From contig NZ_CP017024.1 in the NCBI RefSeq assembly GCF_014522265.1, positions 2,570,001-2,634,000 of the forward strand: DNA of 64,000 nucleotides, given 5' to 3'. Position 1 is the first letter of the stretch. Each line of letters begins with the position of its first letter. The DNA is from Pseudomonas oryzihabitans. GTDB taxonomy: Bacteria; Pseudomonadota; Gammaproteobacteria; Pseudomonadales; Pseudomonadaceae. Below, one piece after another: positions 44,614-52,489 of the stretch. The notes below the pieces were generated by a model that saw only the letters and a program-made list of their open reading frames with translations, did not search any database and was not told the origin of the DNA. The translations under genes and the position numbers were made by a program.

Positions 44614-45297
44614 ATGTCCATCCTGCTCGCCCTCGACACCGCCACCGAAGCCTGTTCGGTCGCCTTGCATCTGGGCGACGAGATCATCCATCGCTACGAG
44701 ATCGCGCCACGCCTGCATGCCCAGCGGGTCCTGCCCATGGTGCAGGAGCTGTTGGCCGAGACCGGTCTGAGTCTGGCGCAGGTGGACGCCATCGCCTTCG
44801 GTCGCGGTCCGGGCGCCTTCACCGGCGTGCGCATCGCCATCGGCGTGGTGCAGGGCCTGGCCTTCGGTCTGGAGCGACCGGTGCTGCCGGTGTCGAATCT
44901 GGCGATCATCGCCCAGCGCGCCTGGCGCGAGCGTGGCGTGACCCAGGTGGCCGCGGCCATTGATGCGCGCATGGACGAGGTCTACTGGGGTTGCTATCGC
45001 CTCGCCGGCGACGCCATGGTGCTGGCGGGGACGGAAGCCGTGCTGGCCCCCGAAGCCGTCGTCCTGCCGGCTGCCGCCACCGGCGACTGGTTCGGTGCCG
45101 GCACCGGGTGGGGTTACGGCGATCGCATGGCCGTGCCCCTGATCGAGCGGGATGCCAGCCTGTTGCCCCATGCGCAGGATCTGGCGGTGCTGGCGGCCTC
45201 GGCCTGGCAGCGCGGCGAAGCCGTGTCGGCCGAATCCGAAGCGGCGCAACCCGTCTATCTGCGTGATCGGGTCGCCACTCCCAAGCAGTCGGTCTGA
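44614..45297 (+). CDS. tsaB: tRNA t6A synthesis protein TsaB
   Basis: A 227-residue member of the Kae1/TsaD fold that partners TsaD and TsaE to make N6-threonylcarbamoyladenosine in tRNA. It starts MSILLALDTATEACSVALHL and has HAQRVLPMVQELL, FGRGPGAFTGVRIAIG and AAIDARMDEVYWG, all family motifs; like other TsaB proteins it lacks the TsaD metal-binding histidines. ATG 44614 follows about 140 bp after adk; a longer frame from 44542 is not conserved. Confidence 0.95.
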   Translation: MSILLALDTATEACSVALHLGDEIIHRYEIAPRLHAQRVLPMVQELLAETGLSLAQVDAIAFGRGPGAFTGVRIAIGVVQGLAFGLERPVLPVSNLAIIAQRAWRERGVTQVAAAIDARMDEVYWGCYRLAGDAMVLAGTEAVLAPEAVVLPAAATGDWFGAGTGWGYGDRMAVPLIERDASLLPHAQDLAVLAASAWQRGEAVSAESEAAQPVYLRDRVATPKQSV

Positions 45298-45377
45298 CGT
45301 CAGGAAACCCGACGTAATAGTCTGACGTCCAAGCTATGTATGCCGCTCGTCCGCCGGTCGCGACGGGCGTCCGGCCC

Positions 45378-45406
45378 TTGATTGTCATAGCTTTCGACCC
45401 TACTTA
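45378..45406 (+). promoter_or_regulatory. Candidate promoter before the 119-residue hypothetical gene
   Basis: TTGATT (45378-45383), a 17-base spacer, then TACTTA (45401-45406); a CTACTTAGAGTAG palindrome overlaps the -10 position. It is the best fit in a 137-bp gap that also holds direct repeats of GTCTGACGTC. Confidence 0.35.
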
Positions 45407-45434
45407 GAGTAGTGCCATCCGTTCGGGACCTGCC

Positions 45435-45794
45435 ATGCGCATTGACAGCGGCTATTCCTCCTCTGCTTATCCCCTGAATCGTTCCTCGCGCGCGGTCACG
45501 CCCGTACGCGAGGTGGCGAAGGACGAGGACGCCCGTCAGAACGCCATCGCCCGCGAGGCCACGGGTAATTCCCGGTCCGACGTCGCGCCCGTCCGCCGCG
45601 TCGAGGCGACCGGGGCAACCGATACCGGCAACGGCGGTGGCAATGGCCTGGTGCTCAGCGAGCGGGAAGGGCGCTTCGCCAGTCAGCTCACCGCGCGTGC
45701 GCAACAGGCGCTGGCCAGCTACGGCAGCACCGCCGCCCTCGGCGCCGAGGCGGACGGCTCCTCCAGCGTCGTGGGCCTCGATCTCTACGCCTGA
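45435..45794 (+). CDS. Small hypothetical protein
   Basis: A 119-residue, Ser/Ala/Gly-rich protein (MRIDSGYSSSAYPLNRSSRA ... GLDLYA) with no recognised domain, signal peptide or membrane segment. The region NGLVLSEREGRFASQLTARA looks helical; the rest is probably disordered. It starts at ATG 45435, and its stop codon overlaps the DUF72 gene start (TGATG), so it is translated as a pair with it. Proteins of similar composition occur beside tsaB in other Pseudomonas. No function can be given. Confidence 0.65.
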   Translation: MRIDSGYSSSAYPLNRSSRAVTPVREVAKDEDARQNAIAREATGNSRSDVAPVRRVEATGATDTGNGGGNGLVLSEREGRFASQLTARAQQALASYGSTAALGAEADGSSSVVGLDLYA

Positions 45795-46651
45795 TGCTGC
45801 CGTACTTTCTCGGCTGCCCTTCCTGGAGCGACAACGCCTGGCGTGAAAGCCTCTACCACGGCCTGCGCCCGGGTGATTTCCTGCCGCGCTACGCCCAGGT
45901 GTTCAATGCCGTGGAAGGCAATACCACCTTCTATGCCTGGCCAGCGGCGGACACCATCCGCCGCTGGGCCGAGCTGATGCCTGCCGACTTTCGCTTCTGC
46001 GCCAAGTTTCCCCGCGACATCAGCCATGCCGAGGATCTGCGCGTGCAACTCGCCAGCGCACGCACCTTTCTCGACTTGCTGGCGCCCCTGGGCGAGCGGG
46101 CCAGTCCGCTGTGGCTGCAGTTGCCCGCCGGCTTCGGGCCCGATCGGCTCAAGGAACTGCAGGTCTTTCTCTCGGCCATGGCGCCGCGTTGCGCCCTGGC
46201 CGTGGAGGTCCGGCACCTGGCCTTTTTCGACAAGGGCGAGTCCGAGCGGGCCTTGAACCGCCTGCTCATGGACTTGGGCGTGGAGCGCGTCGGCCTGGAT
46301 TCGGCTGCCCTGTTCAGCGCCGATCCGAGCGAGCCGGCCGTGCGCCTGGCCCAGGCCAAGAAACCGCGGGTACCGGCGCGTGCCCTGGCATTCAGCGAGC
46401 ATCCCCAGGTGCGCTTCATCGGCCGCCTGGAGCTCGCTGCCAACGACTATTACCTGGCCAAGTGGGTCACCCGGGTAGCCGACTGGATCGAGGCGGGCAA
46501 GGTGCCCTATGTCTTCCTGCACACCCCGGACAACCGCCAGGCGCCCGAGCTGGCCCTGAGATTCCACGCCCAGCTGCGCGAGCGCCTGTCCTGCTTGCCC
46601 GCATTGCCCGAGTTGAGCACCGCCGATACCGAACAACTCGGCCTGCTCTAG
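45794..46651 (+). CDS. DUF72 protein
   Basis: A 285-residue TIM-barrel protein of the DUF72/YecE family. The core begins FLGCPSWSDNAWRESLY, followed by FNAVEGNTTFYAWP, FRFCAKFPRDISHAEDL, LWLQLPAGFGPDRL, AVEVRHLAFF and VFLHTPDNRQAPELA. The activity of the family is unsettled. It overlaps the preceding hypothetical gene by one base (TGATG). Confidence 0.9.
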   Translation: MLPYFLGCPSWSDNAWRESLYHGLRPGDFLPRYAQVFNAVEGNTTFYAWPAADTIRRWAELMPADFRFCAKFPRDISHAEDLRVQLASARTFLDLLAPLGERASPLWLQLPAGFGPDRLKELQVFLSAMAPRCALAVEVRHLAFFDKGESERALNRLLMDLGVERVGLDSAALFSADPSEPAVRLAQAKKPRVPARALAFSEHPQVRFIGRLELAANDYYLAKWVTRVADWIEAGKVPYVFLHTPDNRQAPELALRFHAQLRERLSCLPALPELSTADTEQLGLL

Positions 46652-46758
46652 TCCGCGCCGTCCACCGCGATACGTTTGGCGACGTTTTCGCCGGCATTCC
46701 CGTGGTCCGCTCCGGTCAGATGAAGTCTCTCGCTTGACGATCCCCTTCGGCGCGCCGC

Positions 46759-47460
46759 ATGAAAGCCAGACACCTGCTCGGTCTCGTCATCCTGCTCTAT
46801 GGCGGTCTGCACACCGCCTTTGACCAGGGCTGGCTGCGCATTCCGCCTGCCTACAACCCCTGGGTGCCGCTGGACATCCAGGCACCCACCACTGCCGTCA
46901 CCCGACTCAAGCTCTGGCGCCTGCAGGCCGATGCCGACTATTGCGCGGCGTCCCTGGCCACCTCGGCGCTCAACTATCGCGAATTACGTGGCAATGCCGG
47001 TTCGGCCGACTGCCCGCTGGAGCGGACGGTGCGCATCCAGCGCGGCGAAGGGGTAAGACTCAGCGGCAGCTTCCTCGCCAGCTGTCCCCTGGCCGTCAGC
47101 TTCGCGCTGTTCGAGCGGCAGGCCCTGCAGCCGGCGGCCGAAGCCGTCTATGGCCAGCGGGTGGCCGAGGTGGAGCACTATGGCAGCTTTGCCTGCCGCA
47201 ACATCTATGGCCGCGCCAGCGGCCGGCGCAGTCAGCACGCCGCGGCCAACGCCCTGGACATCGCCGGACTGCGCCTGGCCGATGGCCGCCGCATCAGCGT
47301 GACGCGGGACTGGAAGGGCGATCCCCAGGCCCAACGCTTCCTGCGGCTGGTACGCGATGGGGCTTGCCGGTCCTTCAATACCACCCTGGGACCGGACTAC
47401 AACGCGGCGCACCGCGATCATTTCCATGTCGACATGGGTGGCTTTCGCGTCTGCCGGTAG
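46759..47460 (+). CDS. Extensin-like family protein, secreted or membrane-anchored
   Basis: A 233-residue protein with an N-terminal hydrophobic segment ([14 protein letters not shown]), followed by an extensin-like C-terminal domain: [22 protein letters not shown], and a block with His and Asp residues ([33 protein letters not shown]). The conserved Cys and the Hxxx[12 protein letters not shown] residues look like a zinc-dependent peptidoglycan-modifying fold. The role is probably cell-wall related and periplasmic, but is not proven. It follows the DUF72 gene by about 107 bp; rsmJ follows 31 bp later. Confidence 0.8.
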   Translation: MKARHLLGLVILLYGGLHTAFDQGWLRIPPAYNPWVPLDIQAPTTAVTRLKLWRLQADADYCAASLATSALNYRELRGNAGSADCPLERTVRIQRGEGVRLSGSFLASCPLAVSFALFERQALQPAAEAVYGQRVAEVEHYGSFACRNIYGRASGRRSQHAAANALDIAGLRLADGRRISVTRDWKGDPQAQRFLRLVRDGACRSFNTTLGPDYNAAHRDHFHVDMGGFRVCR

Positions 47461-47491
47461 AATGGCCGGTCCTTTCGCCAGCGAGTCGCCC

Positions 47492-48274
47492 ATGTCCACC
47501 GCCCGCCCCGCGCTTATCGTCGAAGCCCTGGAACCCGCCTTCACCGAGGCCGCCGCTGCCTGGGCCGCGCGCCTTGACCTGCCCCTGGGCACCGCCACGA
47601 CCGAGGAATTCGCCCTGCAGGTCGGTATTCAGGGCCTGCAACTGGTGCAGCGCGGCCCGGAGGCACCGGGTCCGGTACGGGTGGACTTCGTCGAGGGCGC
47701 GGCGGCGCACAGGCGCAAGTTCGGCGGTGGCGCCGGCCAGATGATCGCCAAGGCGGTCGGAGTCGGACCCGGCGTGCGCCCGCGCGTGCTCGACGCCACC
47801 GCGGGTCTGGGCCGCGACGCCTTCGTGCTGGCGACCCTGGGCTGCACGGTGACGCTGGTCGAGCGCCAGCCGCTGATCGCCGCCCTGCTCGAAGACGGCC
47901 TTGCCCGCGCCGCGCGGGATCATGAAGCGGCCGGCATCGCCGCCCTGATGACCCTGGTGCAGGCCGACTCCACCGCCTACCTGCAAGGCGGGGAAGGCGA
48001 GGCGCCCGAGGTGATCTACCTGGATCCCATGTTCCCGCACCGCGACAAGAGCGCCCTGGTGAAGAAGGAGATGCGCCTGTTCCGGCCGCTGGTGGGCGAC
48101 GACCTGGACGCCCCGGCACTGCTGGCCGCGGCCCTGGCCCTCGCCAGTCACCGGGTGGTGGTCAAGCGCCCGCGCAAGGCGCCGGCCATCGAGGGGGTGA
48201 AGCCGGGCTATGTGCTGGAAGGCAAATCCAGCCGCTACGACATCTATCCGAAGAAGAGCTTCAAGTCCTCCTAG
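47492..48274 (+). CDS. rsmJ: 16S rRNA (guanine-1516-N2)-methyltransferase RsmJ
   Basis: A 260-residue SAM-dependent methyltransferase that modifies G1516 of 16S rRNA. It shows [18 protein letters not shown], the SAM motif [28 protein letters not shown] and the catalytic [23 protein letters not shown] 47492 ([13 protein letters not shown]) follows a GCGAG element; another ATG at 47462 in the same frame is possible. The stop codon lies at the edge of an inverted-repeat element. Confidence 0.93.
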   Translation: MSTARPALIVEALEPAFTEAAAAWAARLDLPLGTATTEEFALQVGIQGLQLVQRGPEAPGPVRVDFVEGAAAHRRKFGGGAGQMIAKAVGVGPGVRPRVLDATAGLGRDAFVLATLGCTVTLVERQPLIAALLEDGLARAARDHEAAGIAALMTLVQADSTAYLQGGEGEAPEVIYLDPMFPHRDKSALVKKEMRLFRPLVGDDLDAPALLAAALALASHRVVVKRPRKAPAIEGVKPGYVLEGKSSRYDIYPKKSFKSS

Positions 48275-48431
48275 AGCAGCTAACAACCCTACTGCGCGTC
48301 CGCCAGACGGGCGCGTGCAGTGCTCGGAATCCTCATGTACCGCTCGTACACTCGTGCGCGAGCCCGGTGCGGTTCCTGCGCGCCGCGCGCACCCGCCTGA
48401 CAGCCGCTCGCTACGTTTTTTTAGCCGCCCT
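48273..48431. repeat. Short interspersed repeat with imperfect terminal inverted repeats
   Basis: Left end AGAGCAGCTAACAACCC (48273-48289) and right end GTTTTTTTAGCCGCCCT (48415-48431) pair with about 12 of 17 matches. The centre holds GGAATCCTCATGTACCGCTC, GGTGCGGTTCC and CCGCTCGCTACG, patterns of the common Pseudomonas intergenic repeat class. It has no open frame. The outer end overlaps the rsmJ stop codon. Confidence 0.45.
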
Positions 48432-48436
48432 GAACG

Positions 48437-48473
48437 AAAACGCCCGCGGGCGGAAGGACTCCGGCCGCGGGCG
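48437..48473 (-). terminator. Terminator of the tctCBA operon
   Basis: CGCCCGCGG and CCGCGGGCG (with further GC pairs) form a long stem followed on the minus strand by TTTTCG, about 15 bases past the tctA stop. Confidence 0.7.
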
Positions 48474-48488
48474 CTGGTGTCACCGACT

Positions 48489-49997
48489 TCAGACGGTCGC
48501 GGGCTTGGGCGCGCGACGCTTGCGCCAGGCCCGGTAGAAGGGCAGGGCCACCATCAGGATGCAGACGATCCAGATGACCTGGCTGATGCCGCTCTGCCAG
48601 AGAATGCCCACGTCGCCGTTGGAGATCGACAGCGCGCGTCTCAGGCTGGTCTCCATCAGCTCGCCGAGGATGAAGCCCAGCAGCAGCGGCGAGAGGGGGA
48701 AGTCCAGCTTGCGCATGATGTAGCCGAAGATGCCCACGCAGACCATCAGCACCAGATCGAAGGTGGTGGCGTGCACCGCGTAGACGCCGATGCCGGTGAT
48801 GATGGCGATGGCCGGGGCCAGCGACCAGTTCGGCACATCGAGGATCTTGGTGAACATCTTCACCATGGGCACGTTGAGGATGAGCAGCATCACGTTGGCG
48901 ATGAACAGCGAAGCGATCAGGCCCCACACCAGATTCGGCTCGTTCTGGAACAGCAGCGGGCCGGGGGTGATGTTGTACAGGGTCAGGGCGCCGATCATCA
49001 CCGCGGTGGTGCCCGAGCCGGGGATGCCCAGGGTCAGCATGGGAATCATGTTGCCGCACACCGCCGCGCCGATGGCGGTTTCCGGCGCGGCCAGGCCACG
49101 CAGGTCACCTTTGCCGAACTTGCCATCGGCACCCGCCAGACGCTTCTCGGTGGTGTAGGCCAGGGCGCTGGCCAGGGTCGCGCCAGCACCTGGCAGGACG
49201 CCGATGATGAAGCCGCTCACCGAACTGCGCATGTTGACCATGAATACGCTGCGGGCTTCGCGCACGTTGAACAGCATGCGCCCGGTGGCCTTAACCGCGA
49301 CCTGGCCATGATGGGTCTGCTCCAGCAGCAGGAGCAGTTCGCTCACCGAGAACAGCCCCAGCACCAGGATCACGAAGTCGATGCCGTCGGCCAGGTGCAC
49401 GTTGTCGAAGGTGAAGCGATAGACGCCGCTGTTGGCATCGATGCCCACGGAGGCGATGGCCAGGCCGAAGAGCGCGGCGACCAGGGTCTTGACCGGCTTC
49501 TCGGCGGCCATGCCGGAGAGGCTGAGGATGGCCAGGGCCATCAGCGCGAAGTATTCCGCCGGACCGAAGGCGATCGCCCACTTGGCCAGCAGCGGCGAGA
49601 ACAGCACCATGCCGCAGGTGGCGATGAAGGCACCGATGAAGGAGCTCCAGGCCGACAGCGACAGGGCCACGCCCGCCATCCCTTGCCGTGCCAGCGGATA
49701 GCCGTCCAGACAGGTCATCATGGTCGCGGCTTCGCCGGGGATGTTCAGCAGGATCGAAGAGATCCGGCCGCCGTATTCGCAGCCCAGATAGACCGCCGCC
49801 AGCAGGATCAGCGACGTCTCCGGCGGCAGGCCCAGGGCGAAGGCCACCGGGATCAGCAGGGCGATGCCGTTGATCGGCCCGAGACCCGGCAGCAGACCCA
49901 CCACGGTGCCGATCAGGGTGCCGATCAGCGCCACGATCAGGTTGGTCGGCGTCATGGCGACGCCAAAGCCCTGCATCAGAAAATTCAAGGTTTCCAT
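48489..49997 (-). CDS. tctA: Tripartite tricarboxylate transporter large membrane subunit TctA
   Basis: A 502-residue inner-membrane protein with about 12 helices. It forms the channel of a TctCBA importer driven by an ion gradient. Conserved segments are LPGLGPINGIALLIPVAF, YLGCEYGGRISSILLNIPGE, GVLPGAGATLASALAYTTEK and MLTLGIPGSGTTAVMIGAL, all typical of TctA. The start is METLNFLMQGF (ATG 49995-49997), one base past the tctB stop. The longer frame to 50027 runs inside tctB. Third gene of the operon. Confidence 0.95.
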   Translation of the reverse strand: METLNFLMQGFGVAMTPTNLIVALIGTLIGTVVGLLPGLGPINGIALLIPVAFALGLPPETSLILLAAVYLGCEYGGRISSILLNIPGEAATMMTCLDGYPLARQGMAGVALSLSAWSSFIGAFIATCGMVLFSPLLAKWAIAFGPAEYFALMALAILSLSGMAAEKPVKTLVAALFGLAIASVGIDANSGVYRFTFDNVHLADGIDFVILVLGLFSVSELLLLLEQTHHGQVAVKATGRMLFNVREARSVFMVNMRSSVSGFIIGVLPGAGATLASALAYTTEKRLAGADGKFGKGDLRGLAAPETAIGAAVCGNMIPMLTLGIPGSGTTAVMIGALTLYNITPGPLLFQNEPNLVWGLIASLFIANVMLLILNVPMVKMFTKILDVPNWSLAPAIAIITGIGVYAVHATTFDLVLMVCVGIFGYIMRKLDFPLSPLLLGFILGELMETSLRRALSISNGDVGILWQSGISQVIWIVCILMVALPFYRAWRKRRAPKPATV

Positions 49998-49998
49998 G

Positions 49999-50457
49999 TC
50001 AGCCTTCCAGGAATTCCAGCACGCCAAGGGGTAGGGGGACTTCCATCACCCGGTCGAACAGCACATAGAGACTTATCGAGAGCAGCAGGCTGACCAGGGC
50101 ACAGGGCATCAGGCGACCGCCATAGAGCAGGCCGCACAGGGTGGCGGTAAGGAAGGCGCTCAAGGGGAAGCCCAGCGGCTGGAAGGTCAGGGCGTAGCCC
50201 AGCAGGATGACGCAGCAGGCCACCACCTTGCGCAGCGACGAGGCGTCCAGCGGCTTCTGGTCTTCGCCATCGCCGATCGGCGTGGGGCGGATGATCAGAT
50301 AGGCGAGGCCCAGGCTCATCAGCCCGAACATCAGCATCGGATAGGCCCGCGGACCGACCGGTTCGTAGGAGAAGGGCGCCTGGTAATCCCGGGCGATGAA
50401 CAGCATGACGAGTCCGGCCACCAGCCAGACCGCCATGAAGGCGCGTTGGAAGATCAT
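49999..50457 (-). CDS. tctB: Tripartite tricarboxylate transporter small membrane subunit TctB
   Basis: A 152-residue protein with four predicted membrane segments (MIFQRAFMAVWLVAGLVMLF; YPMLMFGLMSLGLAYLII; VVACCVILLGYALTF; LSAFLTATLCGLLYGG) and a typical Gly/Leu-rich composition. It is the small membrane partner of TctA. It sits between tctC and tctA, ending one base from tctA. The family is poorly conserved, so the call rests on size, topology and context. Confidence 0.9.
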   Translation of the reverse strand: MIFQRAFMAVWLVAGLVMLFIARDYQAPFSYEPVGPRAYPMLMFGLMSLGLAYLIIRPTPIGDGEDQKPLDASSLRKVVACCVILLGYALTFQPLGFPLSAFLTATLCGLLYGGRLMPCALVSLLLSISLYVLFDRVMEVPLPLGVLEFLEG

Positions 50458-50506
50458 GTCGACATCCTCGAAGGCGCCCGGAGGGGCGCCAGGGGCGGGG
50501 GCTCTG

Positions 50507-51487
50507 TTACTGGATCAGGCCGAATTCCTTGGCCATGCCGCGATAGCGCGCGACTTCCTTCTGCACATAGGCGTCCAGTTCGGAACCGGTCATGGCGAAG
50601 GGGAAGAGCTCGCGCTGATCACGCAGCTTGGCGAAGTCGTCGGACGCCAGCAGCTTGTCGAAGCTGGCTTTCCACCAGTTGTACTGCTCGTCGGTGACCT
50701 TCGGGCCGACATAGAAGCCGCGGACCACCGGCCAGACGATGTCGTAGCCCTGCTCACGTGCGGTGGGGATGTCCTTCATCGCCGGTTCGTCGAAACGCTG
50801 CTCGGCGAAGACCGCCAGGAGGCGCATGTTGCCGGCCTCGACATGGGGCATGGAGTCGGAGATGTCGGTGCTGCCGACCTGGATGTGGCCGCCCAGCAGC
50901 GCGGTGGCGATCTCGCCGCCACCTTCCAGGGCCACGTAGCGCAGGTCCTTGGGATTGATGCCGGCGGCCTTGGCGATCAGCGCCGTCTGCATCCAGTCCT
51001 GGCTGCCGACGGTGCCGCCGGAACCTATAACCACCTTGCTCGGATCCTTCTTCAGCGCCTCGACCAGATCACCCAGGGTCTTGTAGGGCGAATCGGCCTT
51101 GACCGCGATGGCACCGTAGCTGGCACCCACCGCCGCCAGCCAGCGCACGGCCTTCTCGTCGAAGCGACCGAACTTGCCCTGGGCCAGGTTCAGCAGCGAA
51201 CCGCTGGAGAAGGCGACGATGGTGTCGCCATCCGCCGGACGCTGAGCCACCACGGTGTTGTAGGCCACCGCGCCGACGCCGCCGGGCATGTAGGTCACGC
51301 GCATGGGCCTGTCCAGCAGCTTGGCTTCCACCAGGCCGCTCTGGGCCAGCTTGCAGGTCAGGTCGAAGCCACCACCCGGCGAGGCTGGGGCGATGCATTC
51401 GGGACGCTTGGGTTCGGCCATGGCCTGGGCGGACAGCAGCATGGAGACGGCCAGGGTCAGGGTGAGGGTGCGCAAGGTGGTGCTCAT
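50507..51487 (-). CDS. tctC: Tricarboxylate-binding periplasmic protein TctC
   Basis: A 326-residue periplasmic solute-binding protein with a signal peptide (cleavage near AMA|EP, residue 24). The Bug/TctC fold is shown by CIAPASPGGGFDLTCKL, VTYMPGGVGAVAYN, VIGSGGTVGSQDW, GGGEIATALLGGHIQVG and FYVGPKVTDEQYNWW. It binds citrate or a related tricarboxylate and delivers it to TctAB. It is the first gene of tctCBA. The start ATG 51485-51487 has AAGGAAG upstream, preceded by CA-rich motifs suitable for Hfq/Crc repression. Divergent from tctD. Confidence 0.93.
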   Translation of the reverse strand: MSTTLRTLTLTLAVSMLLSAQAMAEPKRPECIAPASPGGGFDLTCKLAQSGLVEAKLLDRPMRVTYMPGGVGAVAYNTVVAQRPADGDTIVAFSSGSLLNLAQGKFGRFDEKAVRWLAAVGASYGAIAVKADSPYKTLGDLVEALKKDPSKVVIGSGGTVGSQDWMQTALIAKAAGINPKDLRYVALEGGGEIATALLGGHIQVGSTDISDSMPHVEAGNMRLLAVFAEQRFDEPAMKDIPTAREQGYDIVWPVVRGFYVGPKVTDEQYNWWKASFDKLLASDDFAKLRDQRELFPFAMTGSELDAYVQKEVARYRGMAKEFGLIQ

Positions 51488-51500
51488 CGACGTCTTCCTT

Positions 51501-51511
51501 TTGTTGTTATT
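51501..51511 (-). promoter_or_regulatory. Candidate Hfq/Crc target (CA motif) beside the tctC ribosome binding site
   Basis: The tctC mRNA carries AATAACAACAA immediately before AAGGAAG. AANAANAA motifs near the start codon are bound by Hfq with Crc in Pseudomonas for catabolite repression, and tct-type citrate genes are plausible targets. Confidence 0.55.
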
Positions 51512-51720
51512 TCAGAAGCTGACAGGCGGACACGGCTCAGGCTCGCCATGGCGGCGATCGTTCGGAGAGGTAGCACGGGAGCACGTGGAGCTGCGCGAGG
51601 GCGAGCATGGATGTCGTTCCGCTTGTTATTGTTGTTGGCCAACCAGGGGTGGCGCTTGGGCAAGCATCATGCGGTTCTGGGACCGCTACCTTTCACTCTA
51701 GACCGCCAAGCTTTCAACAG

Positions 51721-51738
51721 CCTTTCAGTCGTGAAAGG
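51721..51738. promoter_or_regulatory. Candidate TctD response-regulator box
   Basis: CCTTTCA-GTCG-TGAAAGG is a perfect 7-bp inverted repeat, with two more TTTCA copies just upstream (51692, 51712). It lies about 80 bp before tctD and about 230 bp from tctC. Confidence 0.4.
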
Positions 51739-51817
51739 CAACGAATGTGCGGGGCGGGCAACGGGTCAAGGGGCCACTATCCGGTAAACTCGGGCCTTTT
51801 AGGCAGGAGCTGTCAGC

Positions 51818-52489
51818 GTGCGCATCCTACTGGTCGAAGATCATCCGCCTCTGGCCGAAAGCGTCGCCCAGGCGCTCAAGAGTGCCGGGCTCAACGTCGA
51901 TCTGCTCAACGATGGCGTGGCCGCCGACCTGGCCCTGCAGAGTGAAAGCTATGCCCTGGCCATTCTCGACGTCGGCCTGCCGCGCATGGATGGCTTCGAG
52001 GTGCTGGCGCGCCTGCGCGAGCGCGGCGATCGCCTGCCGGTGCTGATGCTCACCGCCCGTGGCGAGGTCAAGGACCGGGTGCAGGGCCTCAATCTTGGCG
52101 CCGACGACTACCTGGCCAAGCCCTTCGAACTCACCGAGCTGGAAGCCCGGGTCAAGGCCCTGCTGCGCCGCAGCGTGCTGGGCGGCGATCGCCAGCAGCG
52201 CTGCGGTCCGCTGATCTACGACCTCAATACCTCGCGCTTCACCCTGGGCGAGGAGGCGCTGTCGCTCACCTCCCGCGAGCACGCCGTGCTGGCTGCGCTG
52301 ATCGCCCGTCCCGGACGGGTCATGAGCAAGGAGCAACTCGCCGCCCAGGTCTTCGGTCTGGACGAAGAGGCCAGTCCCGAGGCCATCGAGATCTATGTCC
52401 ACCGCCTGCGCAAGAAGCTGGAAGCCGGCGCGGTACGCATCGTCACCTTTCGCGGCCTGGGCTATCTGCTGGAAGAACAGCATGGCTGA
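51818..52489 (+). CDS. tctD: Two-component response regulator TctD
   Basis: A 223-residue OmpR-family response regulator. Receiver domain: RILLVEDHPPLAESV, phosphorylated Asp51 in AILDVGLPRMDGFE, Thr in LMLTAR, Lys in YLAKPFELTEL. C-terminal winged helix: SLTSREHAVLAAL, YVHRLRKKLEAG and FRGLGYLLEE. It should activate tctCBA in response to citrate sensed by TctE. The start is GTG 51818 with CAGGAGC upstream. The gene overlaps tctE by 8 bases. Confidence 0.95.
   Translation: MRILLVEDHPPLAESVAQALKSAGLNVDLLNDGVAADLALQSESYALAILDVGLPRMDGFEVLARLRERGDRLPVLMLTARGEVKDRVQGLNLGADDYLAKPFELTELEARVKALLRRSVLGGDRQQRCGPLIYDLNTSRFTLGEEALSLTSREHAVLAALIARPGRVMSKEQLAAQVFGLDEEASPEAIEIYVHRLRKKLEAGAVRIVTFRGLGYLLEEQHG

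Larger units (their letters stand above)
51488..51817. promoter_or_regulatory. tctC/tctD divergent regulatory region
   Basis: A 330-bp gap without genes. On the tctC leader (minus strand) two CA-rich stretches, AATAACAACAA (complement of 51501-51511) and CCAACAACAATAACAA (complement of 51623-51638), fit the AANAANAA pattern. Nearer tctD are three TTTCA repeats (51692, 51712, 51723) and an inverted repeat CCTTTCA-GTCG-TGAAAGG (51721-51738), candidate TctD sites. Confidence 0.6.

Noticed and set aside
48210-50093. 627-residue plus-strand frame opposite tctA
   Set aside because: Gln/Asp/His-rich shadow; TctA is well supported.
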